A DNA stretch of 64,000 nucleotides from Streptomyces sp. NBC_01716 (GTDB lineage: Bacteria; Actinomycetota; Actinomycetes; Streptomycetales; Streptomycetaceae). The notes beneath the pieces are model-generated. The model was not told the DNA's origin. It made no database searches and saw nothing but the letters and a program-made list of their open reading frames with translations. The translations under genes were made by a program, and so were the position numbers. How positions within the stretch are numbered: the stretch's first letter is position 1; every line of letters starts with the position of its first letter. This document shows positions 1 to 7,966 of this stretch, piece by piece. The stretch lies in assembly GCF_036248275.1 (NCBI RefSeq), contig NZ_CP109181.1:6882001-6946000 (forward strand), in the 5' to 3' direction.

Positions 1-738
1 CATCTGGATGTCGTCGACGATGAGCAGCATGTCCTGGCGCTCGCACAGATCGGCGAGGGCGCGCAGCCACTCGGGGCGGGCGACGTTGATGCCGCCCTCG
101 CCCTGCACCGTCTCGACGATGACGGCGGCGGGCTTGTTGAGTCCGGAGCCCTGGTCATCGAGCAGCCGCTCGAACCAGAGGAAGTCCGGGACCTGGCCGT
201 CGAAGTAGTTGTCGAACGGCATCGGGGTGCCGTGGACCAGCGGGATGCCCGCTCCGGCCCGCTTGAACGCGTTGCCGGTGACGGCGAGCGAGCCCAGCGA
301 CATGCCGTGGAAGGCGTTGGTGAAGGACACGATCGACTCGCGGTTCTTCACCTTGCGGGCCAGCTTGAGCGCCGACTCGACGGCGTTGGTGCCCGTGGGG
401 CCCGGGAACATCACCTTGTACGGCAGATCACGGGGCCGCAGCACCACGCTCCGGAACGACTCCAGGAAGGCGCGTTTGGCGGTGGTCGCCATGTCCAGGC
501 CATGGGTGATGCCGTCGCGCTCGATGTAGTCGATCAGCGCCCGTTTCAGTACGGGGTTGTTGTGCCCGTAGTTGAGCGAACCGGCGCCGGCGAAGAAGTC
601 GAGGTAGCTGTGACCGTCCTCGTCGGTGAGACGGCTGCCCTGCGCGCGGTCGAACACGGCCGGCCAGCCGCGGCAGTAGCTCCGTACCTCGGATTCGAGG
701 GTCTCGAAGATACTCAGGACGGGCGGGGTGATGGTCAT
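1..738 (-). CDS. ectB: Diaminobutyrate--2-oxoglutarate transaminase EctB, C-terminal part outside window
   Basis: PLP-dependent class III aminotransferase that makes L-2,4-diaminobutyrate from aspartate semialdehyde, the first committed step of ectoine synthesis in the cytoplasm. The visible 246 residues start at an ATG and stay open to base 1. They show the class III pattern: FFAGAGSLNYGHNNP near residue 50, the PLP-phosphate loop GPTGTNAVESALK near 110, and the Asp of VDDIQ at the left edge. The catalytic lysine would lie beyond the edge. About 420 residues are usual, so roughly 40% is missing. It follows ectA after 58 bp on the same strand, the usual ectAB order, with ectC and probably ectD expected further left. 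Confidence 0.95.
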   Translation of the reverse strand, partial: MTITPPVLSIFETLESEVRSYCRGWPAVFDRAQGSRLTDEDGHSYLDFFAGAGSLNYGHNNPVLKRALIDYIERDGITHGLDMATTAKRAFLESFRSVVLRPRDLPYKVMFPGPTGTNAVESALKLARKVKNRESIVSFTNAFHGMSLGSLAVTGNAFKRAGAGIPLVHGTPMPFDNYFDGQVPDFLWFERLLDDQGSGLNKPAAVIVETVQGEGGINVARPEWLRALADLCERQDMLLIVDDIQM

Positions 739-796
739 AGCAGTCTCCTGAAGGGTGTGGGAGAGAGGAGTGAGGGAGTGGGGGGAGTGGCGCGGC

Positions 797-1360
797 TCAG
801 GTCGTGAGCGGGCCGATCCGGTACAGCACCTCGGGCTGGTGTCCTCCGTCGGGGAAGAGCTCCCCGTCGAAGAGCACTTCGCGCTCCAGGGTCGCGCCAT
901 GACGCTCGGAGAAGGCGTGGAACATGCGGTCCGACGCCGCGTTGTCGGGGGTGACCGTCGTCTCGACAGAGGTGATCCCCTGCTCGTCGGTGACCCGTCG
1001 GACGAGTGAGTCGAGGAGGGTGCCGGCGAGGCCCTTGCCCCGGTGGGCGCTGTCGACGGCCACCTGCCAGACGACCAGGGCCTCCGGGCGCTCGGGCCTG
1101 ACGTAGCCCGTCACGAAGGCGATGGGGGTCCCGTCGGCCGCGCCGTCGGCTCCCGAGGCGGTGTCGCGGGCCACGACCGAGGTCGCGGCGAAGTCACGAC
1201 ACCACAGCAGATAGCTGTACGAGGAGTTCAGGTCGAGCACCTCGGAATCGCGGGCGATGCGCCAGATCGCGGCCCCGTCCTCCACTCGTGGGGCGTCGAT
1301 CCGGAAGGATCGCGTGAATTCGCTTCGGACACCTGCAAGGTCTGCTTGGGCGGCAGTCAT
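797..1360 (-). CDS. ectA: L-2,4-diaminobutyrate N-acetyltransferase EctA
   Basis: A GNAT-fold acetyltransferase of 187 residues that acetylates L-2,4-diaminobutyrate at the gamma nitrogen using acetyl-CoA, the second step of ectoine synthesis. The acetyl-CoA loop motif HRGKGLAGTLLDSL lies in the middle of the protein, and the family segment SEVLDLNSSYSYLLWCRDF lies near residues 40-60. Length matches the family (about 170-190). The ATG start is preceded by a spacer of about 320 bp that should hold the ect promoter. It is the first gene of a minus-strand ectAB(CD) operon. Ectoine is a compatible solute, so osmotic or heat induction is expected from known biology; no operator was identified. 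Confidence 0.95.
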   Translation of the reverse strand: MTAAQADLAGVRSEFTRSFRIDAPRVEDGAAIWRIARDSEVLDLNSSYSYLLWCRDFAATSVVARDTASGADGAADGTPIAFVTGYVRPERPEALVVWQVAVDSAHRGKGLAGTLLDSLVRRVTDEQGITSVETTVTPDNAASDRMFHAFSERHGATLEREVLFDGELFPDGGHQPEVLYRIGPLTT

Positions 1361-1604
1361 GTCTATTGAATTTACCGAGCGGATTCAGAAAGCGCATCGT
1401 CGGCAGGGGTTGGGCGGGGACCTGATCTGTGTTATCACGCGGGCGCGTGCGCCAAGGAGGCGGGGAGGTGGTACGTGACGGTTTGACCAGGAGATACCGG
1501 GCAAGACGGGCGTGCTTGTGTACTCGGTCACATGTGCGTAACGCTCTCGATCCCTGTCGGAATTACATCGTCGCCGTTGTTGAAACCTTGGCGTTTAGGA
1601 TCAG
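1361..1604. promoter_or_regulatory. Gene-free region upstream of ectA
   Basis: This spacer lies between the ectA start and the terminator of the next minus-strand gene. It is less GC-rich than its neighbours, with AT-richer patches near 1365-1395 and 1560-1600, as expected of a promoter region. I could not assign a -10/-35 pair with confidence. No coding pattern is evident here. Confidence 0.4.
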
Positions 1605-1661
1605 AAAAAGCGGGCAGACGAATACGGGAAGCTGCTTGGAGAAGAATACATTCCCGTATTC
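1605..1661 (-). terminator. Rho-independent terminator of the class V aminotransferase gene
   Basis: A perfect 11-bp inverted repeat, GAATACGGGAA (1620-1630) and TTCCCGTATTC (1651-1661), encloses a 20-nt loop. On the minus strand it is followed by a run of five T (1605-1609). It lies 24 bp past the stop codon of the aminotransferase gene and fits an intrinsic terminator. A third GAATAC at 1644-1649 allows an alternative, shorter pairing. Confidence 0.6.
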
Positions 1662-1684
1662 TCGAATTAATGCGTCCGTTGTTT

Positions 1685-2797
1685 TCAGGATGCGATGCCG
1701 GACCACTTGTCGGATACTGCCTTCTCGGCCGCCGCGGGATTCACATCGGCGCCCGCCGCCGCGAGCGTGGCGCCCAGTGCGGCGAGCGAGGACCGGACCG
1801 CGCCGGGGGTGGCATGGGAGCCGTAGTGGTTGACCCGGATCATCTCCTTGGCCAGCGCCCCGCCCCCGGCGATCAGGGGCAGCGAGGGGTCGGCGGCCAG
1901 GGCATCGGCGACCAGCGCGGAGGCGTCGGTTCCCGGCGGGGTGCGCAGCGTGGTGGCGACAGGGGCGGTGTCCCGCGCGGAGTACACGTACGGCTCAATC
2001 CCACCGCCGAGTGCGAGCGCCCCCGCGCGGGTGGCCGAGGCCGCCGAGGCGTGTGCCGCCATCCGGGTGGCGAGCCCCTCCGCCTCGATGCGCTCCAGAC
2101 AGGCGTCCAGGGCCAGCATCTCCAGCTGGGCGGGGGCATGCGGCAGAGCCGCGCGGCCGGTGTCGATCCAGCGCTCCTTCCAGTCGAGGAGCGAGAGGTA
2201 CGAGCGGCGGGGTGCCCCGGGGTTCGCCGCCAGCCGCTCCCAGGCGCGCGCGCTCACCGACACGGCGGAGACACCGGCGGGGCCGCCCATGGCCTTCTGC
2301 GCGCCGATCACGCACAGATCGACGCCCCAGGCGTCGGGCAGCAGCGGCTCGGCGGCCACGGACGCGACGGCGTCCAGCATGAACAGCGCCCCGTGGGCGC
2401 GGACGGCCTCGCCGATCTCCGCCACGGGGTTGGTGTTGCCGGTGGCCGCCTCCGCGTGCACCAGCGACACGAAGTCGATCTCCGGGTGCTCCGCGAGGGC
2501 GCGCTCGACCTGCTCGGCCGTGGCCGCCGCGTGGAAGGGCACCTCCAGATCCACGACCTTGGCGCCGCAGTCGCGGAGCCAGTCGCCGAAGGTCTGGCCG
2601 TACGGGCCGGTGACGACGTTCAGCGCGGTCGAACCGGCGCGGGCACCACCGCGGACGCAGCCCTCCAAAGGAAGCAGCGCCTCTCCCTGCATGACCACCA
2701 CGTCCTGGTCGGTGTCGAGCAGGGCGGCGACCCGTCGCTCGACGGCCGCGAAGCGGGCGGGGGTGAGGGGAGCGAGGTCCAGCAGGGGGTGGGTCAC
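1685..2797 (-). CDS. PLP-dependent class V aminotransferase (alanine-glyoxylate / serine-pyruvate type)
   Basis: A class V fold-type I aminotransferase of about 370 residues. The Schiff-base lysine sits in VIGAQKAMGGPAG, and the PLP-pyridine aspartate is in MLDAVASVAAEPL about 40 residues earlier. The N-terminal substrate segment reads VVMQGEALLPLEG. The family transfers amino groups among alanine, serine, glyoxylate or related oxoacids; the substrate cannot be read from sequence. I prefer the GTG at 2797 (product begins VTHPLLDLAPLTPARF) because the upstream in-frame extension to 2884 is Arg/Pro-rich and looks non-conserved. It is divergent from the amidohydrolase gene, and the two share a spacer of about 130 bp. 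Confidence 0.85.
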   Translation of the reverse strand: MTHPLLDLAPLTPARFAAVERRVAALLDTDQDVVVMQGEALLPLEGCVRGGARAGSTALNVVTGPYGQTFGDWLRDCGAKVVDLEVPFHAAATAEQVERALAEHPEIDFVSLVHAEAATGNTNPVAEIGEAVRAHGALFMLDAVASVAAEPLLPDAWGVDLCVIGAQKAMGGPAGVSAVSVSARAWERLAANPGAPRRSYLSLLDWKERWIDTGRAALPHAPAQLEMLALDACLERIEAEGLATRMAAHASAASATRAGALALGGGIEPYVYSARDTAPVATTLRTPPGTDASALVADALAADPSLPLIAGGGALAKEMIRVNHYGSHATPGAVRSSLAALGATLAAAGADVNPAAAEKAVSDKWSGIAS

Positions 2798-2925
2798 GGC
2801 GGCGGGCTCTCTTCGGGTCGGGCTGGTGGGGCGGAGCGGGGCGGGACGGTCGAGCCGGGCGTCGCTCGAACGCTGTTCGGACACGCCCTCGTCGAGGGTA
2901 CTCAGCGCCTCGTAAAGTTCGGCCC

Positions 2926-4017
2926 ATGAGTGATCGCGCGGTGCTGCATGTGAAGGGCCGGGTGCTCGTCGGCCCCGACGAGGTCAGGGACGAGCTGTGG
3001 GTCGTGGACGGGCGGACCACCTATGAGCGTCCGTCCGGCGCGCGCGACATCCGTACGGTCGCGGGCTGGGCCGTACCGGGCCTGGTCGACGCCCACTGCC
3101 ATGTGGGTCTGGACACCCACGGTCCGGTGGACGAGGCGACGAGCGAGAAGCAGGCGCTCGCCGACCGGGACGCGGGCACGCTGCTGCTGCGCGACGCGGG
3201 GTCGCCGTCCGACACCCGCTGGATGGACGACCGGGACGATCTGCCGAAGATCATCAGGGCCGGCCGGCACATCGCGCGAACCCGCCGCTACATCCGTAAC
3301 TTCGCCCACGAGATCGAGCCGGGCGACCTCGTCGCCTTCGTCGCCCAGGAGGCCAGGCGCGGCGACGGCTGGGTCAAGCTCGTCGGCGACTGGATCGACC
3401 GTGAGGCCGGGGACCTGACCGCGTGCTGGCCGCGCGGCGAGGTCGAGGCGGCGATAGCCGAGGCGCACCGGCTCGGCGCCCGCGTGACGGCCCACTGCTT
3501 CGCGGAGGTCGCGCTGCGCGATCTCGTCGAGGCCGGGATCGACTGCGTCGAGCACGCCACGGGGCTCACCGACGACCTGATCCCGCTCTTCGCGGGGCGG
3601 GGCGTCGCGATCGTCCCGACGCTGGTCAACATCGCCACGTTCCCGGATCTGGCGGCCGGCGCCGAGACCAAGTTCCCGCGCTGGTCGGCCCATATGCGGC
3701 GGCTGCACGAACGCCGTTACGACACGGTGCGCAACGCGTACGACGCGGGCATCCCGGTCTTCGTCGGCACGGACGCGGGCGGCTCCCTGGCGCACGGTCT
3801 GGTGGCCGACGAGGTCGCGGAGTTGGTGAAGGCCGGTATTCCGCCGGTGGAGGCGCTGTCGGCGACCGCGTGGGGAGCGAGGGCCTGGCTGGGGCGTCCG
3901 GGCCTTGAGGAAGGCGCTCCGGCCGACCTGGTGGTGCTCGACGGGGACCCGCGGGTCGATGTGCGGATGCTGGCGGCGCCGCGGCGGATCGTGCTCAACG
4001 GGCGGGTCGTGGGCTGA
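2926..4017 (+). CDS. Metal-dependent amidohydrolase family protein
   Basis: A 363-residue TIM-barrel amidohydrolase, imidazolonepropionase/prolidase-like. Metal ligands are visible in order: HCH at residues 57-59, a candidate bridging lysine in GWVKLVGDW (K151), H190 in TAHCF, H210 in VEHATG, and the general-base D283 in VGTDAGGSLAHG. The C-terminal segment GAPADLVVLDGDPRVDVRMLAAPRRIVLNGRVV is the usual small beta-domain ending of the superfamily. It should hydrolyse a cyclic amide, imide or peptide-like bond; the substrate is unknown. No other gene is clearly co-transcribed. The divergent partner is a class V aminotransferase, which may hint at amino-acid breakdown, but that is only inference. 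Confidence 0.85.
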   Translation: MSDRAVLHVKGRVLVGPDEVRDELWVVDGRTTYERPSGARDIRTVAGWAVPGLVDAHCHVGLDTHGPVDEATSEKQALADRDAGTLLLRDAGSPSDTRWMDDRDDLPKIIRAGRHIARTRRYIRNFAHEIEPGDLVAFVAQEARRGDGWVKLVGDWIDREAGDLTACWPRGEVEAAIAEAHRLGARVTAHCFAEVALRDLVEAGIDCVEHATGLTDDLIPLFAGRGVAIVPTLVNIATFPDLAAGAETKFPRWSAHMRRLHERRYDTVRNAYDAGIPVFVGTDAGGSLAHGLVADEVAELVKAGIPPVEALSATAWGARAWLGRPGLEEGAPADLVVLDGDPRVDVRMLAAPRRIVLNGRVVG

Positions 4018-4316
4018 CGTTCGGCGCGGTCGCCCTTCGGCGAGGCCCCCGGTGAGCTCTTGGGTGAGCTCGCCGTACGCCCGCCGGAACGGCCGGGTGC
4101 GCGACCCTGCGCCCCCCGTGTGGGGGGTCGGAAGGAACGCCCGTACCCACAGAATTCGAACGTGGACACAGAAACCCCCCTTTGGAGTGAACTCACCCCA
4201 GGTGTCCGCCAGTTCACTCTCGGTGCGCGAGGATTCCCGTGTCTCGGTCGCCGCCGCCCATGTGTCCCCGTGCAGGCCGGTCGGCGACGCCAAATCTCAG
4301 TGGGGGTTCCACCATC
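4018..4316 (+). promoter_or_regulatory. Gene-free region with a GC hairpin, upstream of the LAETG-anchored protein
   Basis: About 300 bp without a convincing gene. A hairpin CCCCCC-GTGT-GGGGGG at 4112-4127 could end transcription of the amidohydrolase gene, although no T-run follows. The AT-richer stretch at 4140-4200 is the likely promoter area for the downstream secreted protein. Short ORFs that cross this region lack codon bias and were not called. Confidence 0.35.
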
Positions 4317-5243
4317 TTGAACAGCAATGTCTTCCGCATGCCCGCACGCCGTTCCGCCGCGCTGGCGGCGGCCGTGGCCCTGGTCGCGGGGCCCGCCGTG
4401 CTTGCCGCCCCGGCGCAGGCCACGGGAGGAACGGGAGCGACCTCAGGAAAGGGCAAGGCGGGCGCGGTCGTTCTGCGGACCGCCCTCGATGTGTCCCTGC
4501 TCAACAAGACCGTCGAAGTGCCGCTGCGGGCGTCGCTCAACGAGGTGCAGGCCCCTGCCGACGCCGACAGGACCGCGCTCACCGTCGAACTCGACGGGGT
4601 CGACCAGGGCAGGCCCTTCACCGTGCTGGGCGCCGAGGTCGCCACCGCGCGGGCCACGGCCGACGACCAGAAGGCCGAGGGCTACGCCAACATCGCCCAT
4701 GCCAAGGTCCATGTCCCCGGGCTGCCGCTCCTGTCACTCATCGAGGTCCAGGAGGTCACCTCCAAGGCGGTCTGCGAGGCCGGGAAGAAGCCCGTCGCCG
4801 AGTCCAATCTGCTCGGCTCCGTCACCGTCCTCGGTAAGAAGGTCACGCTCTCCGCGGGCGGACCGACCCGGGTCGAGGTGCCGGGCGTCGGCGAGGTGAC
4901 GCTCGACCTGTCGAAGACGCGGACCACGTCCCGTACGGCCGCCGCGACCGCGCTCGAACTGCGGGTCGCGGTGAACCCGCTCAAGCTGAACGTCGCCGAC
5001 GTCCAGGGCACGCTCACCCTCGCAGAAGCGACCTGTGAGGCGCCCGCCGAACCGGTGAAGGAGGAGCGGCCGGAACCGGAGAAGGACGGCGTCGAACCGC
5101 AGACCGCGTCGGAGCCGGCCCCCGAGAACCTCGCCGAGACGGGCGGCAGTTCGACCACGCCGTATCTGGCGGGCGGGGCGGTGCTGCTGCTCGCCGTGGG
5201 CGGCGGCGCGATGGTGCTCGTACGCGGGCGCGACAGGAGCTGA
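4317..5243 (+). CDS. Sortase-anchored secreted protein, SCO1860-like family with LAETG signal
   Basis: A 308-residue exported protein. The chosen TTG start gives a short basic N-region (RMPARR), a hydrophobic core of Ala/Val and a likely signal peptidase site after AAPAQA. An ATG at 4338 is an alternative, and a GTG at 4239 would only add a poor extension. The C-terminus carries NLAETG (residues 271-276), a hydrophobic stretch and a basic tail RGRDRS, the layout for class E sortase anchoring in Streptomyces. A Pro/Glu-rich wall-spanning segment (EPVKEERPEPEKDGVEPQ) precedes it. The central beta-rich region matches no enzyme I know. I recall this as a conserved Streptomyces family sitting beside the B12 genes; its function is unknown. 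Confidence 0.8.
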   Translation: MNSNVFRMPARRSAALAAAVALVAGPAVLAAPAQATGGTGATSGKGKAGAVVLRTALDVSLLNKTVEVPLRASLNEVQAPADADRTALTVELDGVDQGRPFTVLGAEVATARATADDQKAEGYANIAHAKVHVPGLPLLSLIEVQEVTSKAVCEAGKKPVAESNLLGSVTVLGKKVTLSAGGPTRVEVPGVGEVTLDLSKTRTTSRTAAATALELRVAVNPLKLNVADVQGTLTLAEATCEAPAEPVKEERPEPEKDGVEPQTASEPAPENLAETGGSSTTPYLAGGAVLLLAVGGGAMVLVRGRDRS

Positions 5244-5329
5244 CGGGGCGCTTGGCGCTTGGCGCCTGTGGCCGGTCGCCGGGCGGGTCGGGTTCCCGTC
5301 CGGCGACCGGCCGCGCACATCGTCGCCCC

Positions 5330-6391
5330 TCAGGCGCGGACCGCCGAAAGGGCCAGGGCGAACGCCCGGAGGAAGCGGTCCGTCGTCGCCCGGTCCCGGA
5401 CCGCGAGGCGTAGCCATCGTGGTCCGAGTCCCGGGAACGTGTCGCCGCGTCGCGCCGCGAAGCCCAGGGCGCGCAGCTTCTCCCGTACCGCGTCGGCCGA
5501 GTCCGTCGCCACGAGCACGAAGGGGCCCGCGGCGGGTTCCACGGCGCGCACCCCGTCGAACTCGGCCAGCCCGGCCAGCAGATGGGCCCGCTCCGCCGCC
5601 GTACGGCGCGCCGCCGCCTCGGCCTCCGCGAGCGCGGCAGGCGTCATACACGCCTCGGCGGCGGCCAGCGCGGGCGTCGAGACCGGCCAGAGCGGCTGGG
5701 CCGCCGCGAAGGCCCCGACGGTCGCCGGATCGGCCAGGACGTAGCCGATGCGCAGTCCGGCGAGTCCCCACGTCTTGGTGAGGCTGCGCAGCACCACCAG
5801 TCCGGGCACGTCGCCGCGCGCCGCCAGCGCCTCCGGCTCTCCGGGCACCGCGTCCATGAATGCCTCGTCCACGACCAGCGTCCGCCCCGGACGCGCCAGT
5901 CGTAGGAGGTCTTCGGCCGGGTGCAGCACGGACGTCGGGTTCGTCGGGTTGCCGATCACCACCAGATCCGCGTCCTCGGGGACGGCCGCCGGATCCAGCC
6001 GGAAGCCGTCACCGGCGTCGAGCAGCACGCGCCGTACGGTGTGCCCCGCGCCGGTCAGGGCGGCCTCCGGCTCCGTGAACTGCGGGTGCACCACGACGGG
6101 GCGGCGCGCGGGCAGGGCGCGGGCGAGCAGGACGAACGCCTCCGCGACGCCCGCGGTCAGCAGCACGCGCTCCACCGGGAGCCCGTGGCGCGCGGCGACG
6201 GCGGCCCGTGCCGCGCGTCCGTCCGGGTAGGCCGAGAGAGTCGTGAGCGACGCGGCGATCCGCTCCCGGAGCCAGTCGGGGGGCGTGCCGGGGCGGACGT
6301 TGACCGCGAGGTCGGTCAGGCCGGCGCCGTCGTCCCGTACCTCGGCGTCGCCGTGGTGCCGCAGGTCGTGGGCGTCAGTGGGCGTGCGCAT
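5330..6391 (-). CDS. cobC: PLP-dependent protein CobC (threonine-phosphate decarboxylase-like)
   Basis: A 353-residue fold-type I PLP enzyme related to histidinol-phosphate aminotransferase and CobD/CobC L-threonine-phosphate decarboxylase, the Rv2231c-like group. Visible motifs are NPTNPTSV (PLP stacking and substrate), VVDEAFMD (pyridine aspartate) and SLTKTWGLAGLRIGY (Schiff-base lysine and phosphate arginine). The expected role is supply of (R)-1-amino-2-propanol phosphate for the nucleotide loop of B12. It is the last gene of the cobM-cobC run. Its ATG lies inside the His-rich 3' end of the cbiX gene (17-bp overlap), so translation is probably coupled. The shortened N-terminus compared with histidinol-phosphate enzymes is normal for this group. 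Confidence 0.85.
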   Translation of the reverse strand: MRTPTDAHDLRHHGDAEVRDDGAGLTDLAVNVRPGTPPDWLRERIAASLTTLSAYPDGRAARAAVAARHGLPVERVLLTAGVAEAFVLLARALPARRPVVVHPQFTEPEAALTGAGHTVRRVLLDAGDGFRLDPAAVPEDADLVVIGNPTNPTSVLHPAEDLLRLARPGRTLVVDEAFMDAVPGEPEALAARGDVPGLVVLRSLTKTWGLAGLRIGYVLADPATVGAFAAAQPLWPVSTPALAAAEACMTPAALAEAEAAARRTAAERAHLLAGLAEFDGVRAVEPAAGPFVLVATDSADAVREKLRALGFAARRGDTFPGLGPRWLRLAVRDRATTDRFLRAFALALSAVRA

Positions 6392-7346
6392 GACTGCCGT
6401 GGCCGTTGCCGTGGTGATGCCCGTGCCCGCTGTGTCCGTCGTGCCCGTCGTGCCCGTCGTGCCCGTCGTGTCCGTCGTCGTCCGGGTGGAAGTGCGGCTG
6501 CTGCGGCGCCCCCACCTTGTCCTCGAAGCCGGGCAGCGCGATCCGGTAGACGCAACTGTCGCAGTTCATCCGCAGATCGCCCCGCACCGCCTCGTGGTAG
6601 CGCTCCATGACCAGGTCCAGCAACTCCTCGGTGGGACCCACCACATCGGCCGACGCCACCTCAGTCTCCGGATGCGCCGCCGCCCACTCCCGTGTCTGCC
6701 GCACGACACGCTCCGGCAGGATCCCGGTGAACAGGAAGTACGGCAGGACCACGATCCGGCGCGCCCCGAGCCGTACGCAGCGGTCGAGCCCGCTCGGCAC
6801 GTCCGGCGCGGCCAGCGACACGAAGGCCGTCTCCACGCCCGCGTAACCACGCCCCTCCCAAAGAAGCCGCGCCGCCTTCAGTACCTCCGCGTTGGCGTCG
6901 GGGTCGGTCGAACCGCGCCCCACGAGCAGCACGGTCACCTCGGACCGGTCGCCGGTGAACCCCGCCAGGCCCGCCAGCGCCTCCTCCAGACGTCGTTCGA
7001 GGACCGTGAGCAGGGCGGGGTGCGGGCCGAGCGGACGGCCGTAGGTGTACGAGATCCCCGGGTGACGCTCCTGCTCGCGCTTGAGCGCCGCCGGTATGTC
7101 GCCCTTGGCGTGCCCGGCGGACACCAGCATCAGCGGGACGGCGGCGAACCGGGTGACGCCGCGTTCGACGAGTTCGGCCACGGCGTCGCCGATGGGCGGC
7201 GCCGACAGCTCGATGAAGCCGCCGGCGACGGGCAGTTCGGGATGCCGCCTGCCCAACTCCCGTACGAACTCCCGGAAGGCCTCGGCGCCCCCGGTGTCCC
7301 TGGTGCCGTGGCCGGCGATGAGCAGTGCGGGTCGGGGGGTGGTCAC
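6375..7346 (-). CDS. cbiX: Sirohydrochlorin chelatase CbiX-like with His-rich C-terminal tail
   Basis: A 323-residue two-repeat chelatase. The first repeat has the metal-binding histidine H13 in LIAGHGTRD and H79 in SAGHAKGDIP. The second repeat (from about residue 135) has VLLVGRGSTDPDAN in the equivalent place, so its catalytic His is replaced by Arg, a usual asymmetry in fused CbiX/SirB forms. After the chelatase comes MNCDSCVYR (C262, C265), then a tail with 15 histidines in residues 285-323, including five DGH-type units. The family inserts cobalt or iron into sirohydrochlorin. Cobalt is implied by the B12 context, but ferrochelatase for siroheme is possible. It starts at a GTG that overlaps the cobH stop (GTGA). 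Confidence 0.85.
   Translation of the reverse strand: MTTPRPALLIAGHGTRDTGGAEAFREFVRELGRRHPELPVAGGFIELSAPPIGDAVAELVERGVTRFAAVPLMLVSAGHAKGDIPAALKREQERHPGISYTYGRPLGPHPALLTVLERRLEEALAGLAGFTGDRSEVTVLLVGRGSTDPDANAEVLKAARLLWEGRGYAGVETAFVSLAAPDVPSGLDRCVRLGARRIVVLPYFLFTGILPERVVRQTREWAAAHPETEVASADVVGPTEELLDLVMERYHEAVRGDLRMNCDSCVYRIALPGFEDKVGAPQQPHFHPDDDGHDGHDGHDGHDGHSGHGHHHGNGHGSHAHAH
6432..6476 (-). repeat. Five 9-bp tandem units encoding DGH repeats in CbiX
   Basis: Five consecutive 9-bp units, GTGCCCGTC or GTGTCCGTC on the plus strand, encode Asp-Gly-His repeats in the CbiX tail. Such units can change copy number by slippage, so tail length may vary between strains. Confidence 0.85.
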
Positions 7347-7966
7347 GCGTTCTCCTTGGCGAGGTGGTGCTGGGGCGGGTGGTACGGGTGGTAGAGCAGG
7401 GCGTTGAGCGCGGCGGCGGCCACGGCGGAGCCGCCCTTCTCCGAGATGTTGCTCACCGCCGGCAGCCCGCTCTCACGCAGCGCCGCCTTGGACTCGACGG
7501 CGCCGACGAAGCCGACCGGGAGACCGATCACGAGCGCGGGGTCGGCGTCCAGGAGCAGCAGTTCCTCCAGCGCGGTGGGGGCGCAGCCGATCACCCAGAG
7601 CGCGCCGGGGCCGACCTCTTCGTAGGCCAGACGCACCGCGTGCGCGGAACGGGTGAGCCCCGGCCCCGCCGCGGCCTCCTCAAGACGGCACACCGCGGTC
7701 CTGCGGGTGATGCCTGCGGCGACCATCCGCACGTCGGCGACGACCGGCGCGCCCGCGTGCAGCGCGTCGTGCGCCGCGGCCAACGCGGCCTCGTCGCAGA
7801 CGAGATCGCCCAGATACGCGGGATCGGCCGCCGAGTGGATGACGCGCTCCACGACCGCGCGGGTCAGCGGCGCGAGGTGCGAGGTGTCGACGCGGGCGCG
7901 CAGCCTGCGGAACGACTCCTCCTCGATGGGATGGACGACGCGGTCGGCCACACGTTCCTGGCTCAT
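7343..7966 (-). CDS. cobH: Precorrin-8X methylmutase
   Basis: A 207-residue enzyme that moves a methyl group from C-11 to C-12 of precorrin-8X to give hydrogenobyrinic acid (or the cobalt analogue, as CbiC). The catalytic histidine is H44 in VERVIHSAADP. Other family segments are VVADVRMVAAGI and LVIGLPVGFVGAVESK near the C-terminus. The ATG at 7966 is chosen because it overlaps the cobJ stop as ATGA and has a GGAGGGA ribosome site; the in-frame ATG at 7987 would extend into cobJ. Length matches the family (about 210). Confidence 0.93.
   Translation of the reverse strand: MSQERVADRVVHPIEEESFRRLRARVDTSHLAPLTRAVVERVIHSAADPAYLGDLVCDEAALAAAHDALHAGAPVVADVRMVAAGITRRTAVCRLEEAAAGPGLTRSAHAVRLAYEEVGPGALWVIGCAPTALEELLLLDADPALVIGLPVGFVGAVESKAALRESGLPAVSNISEKGGSAVAAAALNALLYHPYHPPQHHLAKENA

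Noticed and set aside
1532..2929. A 465-codon plus-strand ORF opposite the class V aminotransferase
   Set aside because: Gly/Arg-rich antisense frame; the minus strand holds all PLP motifs.
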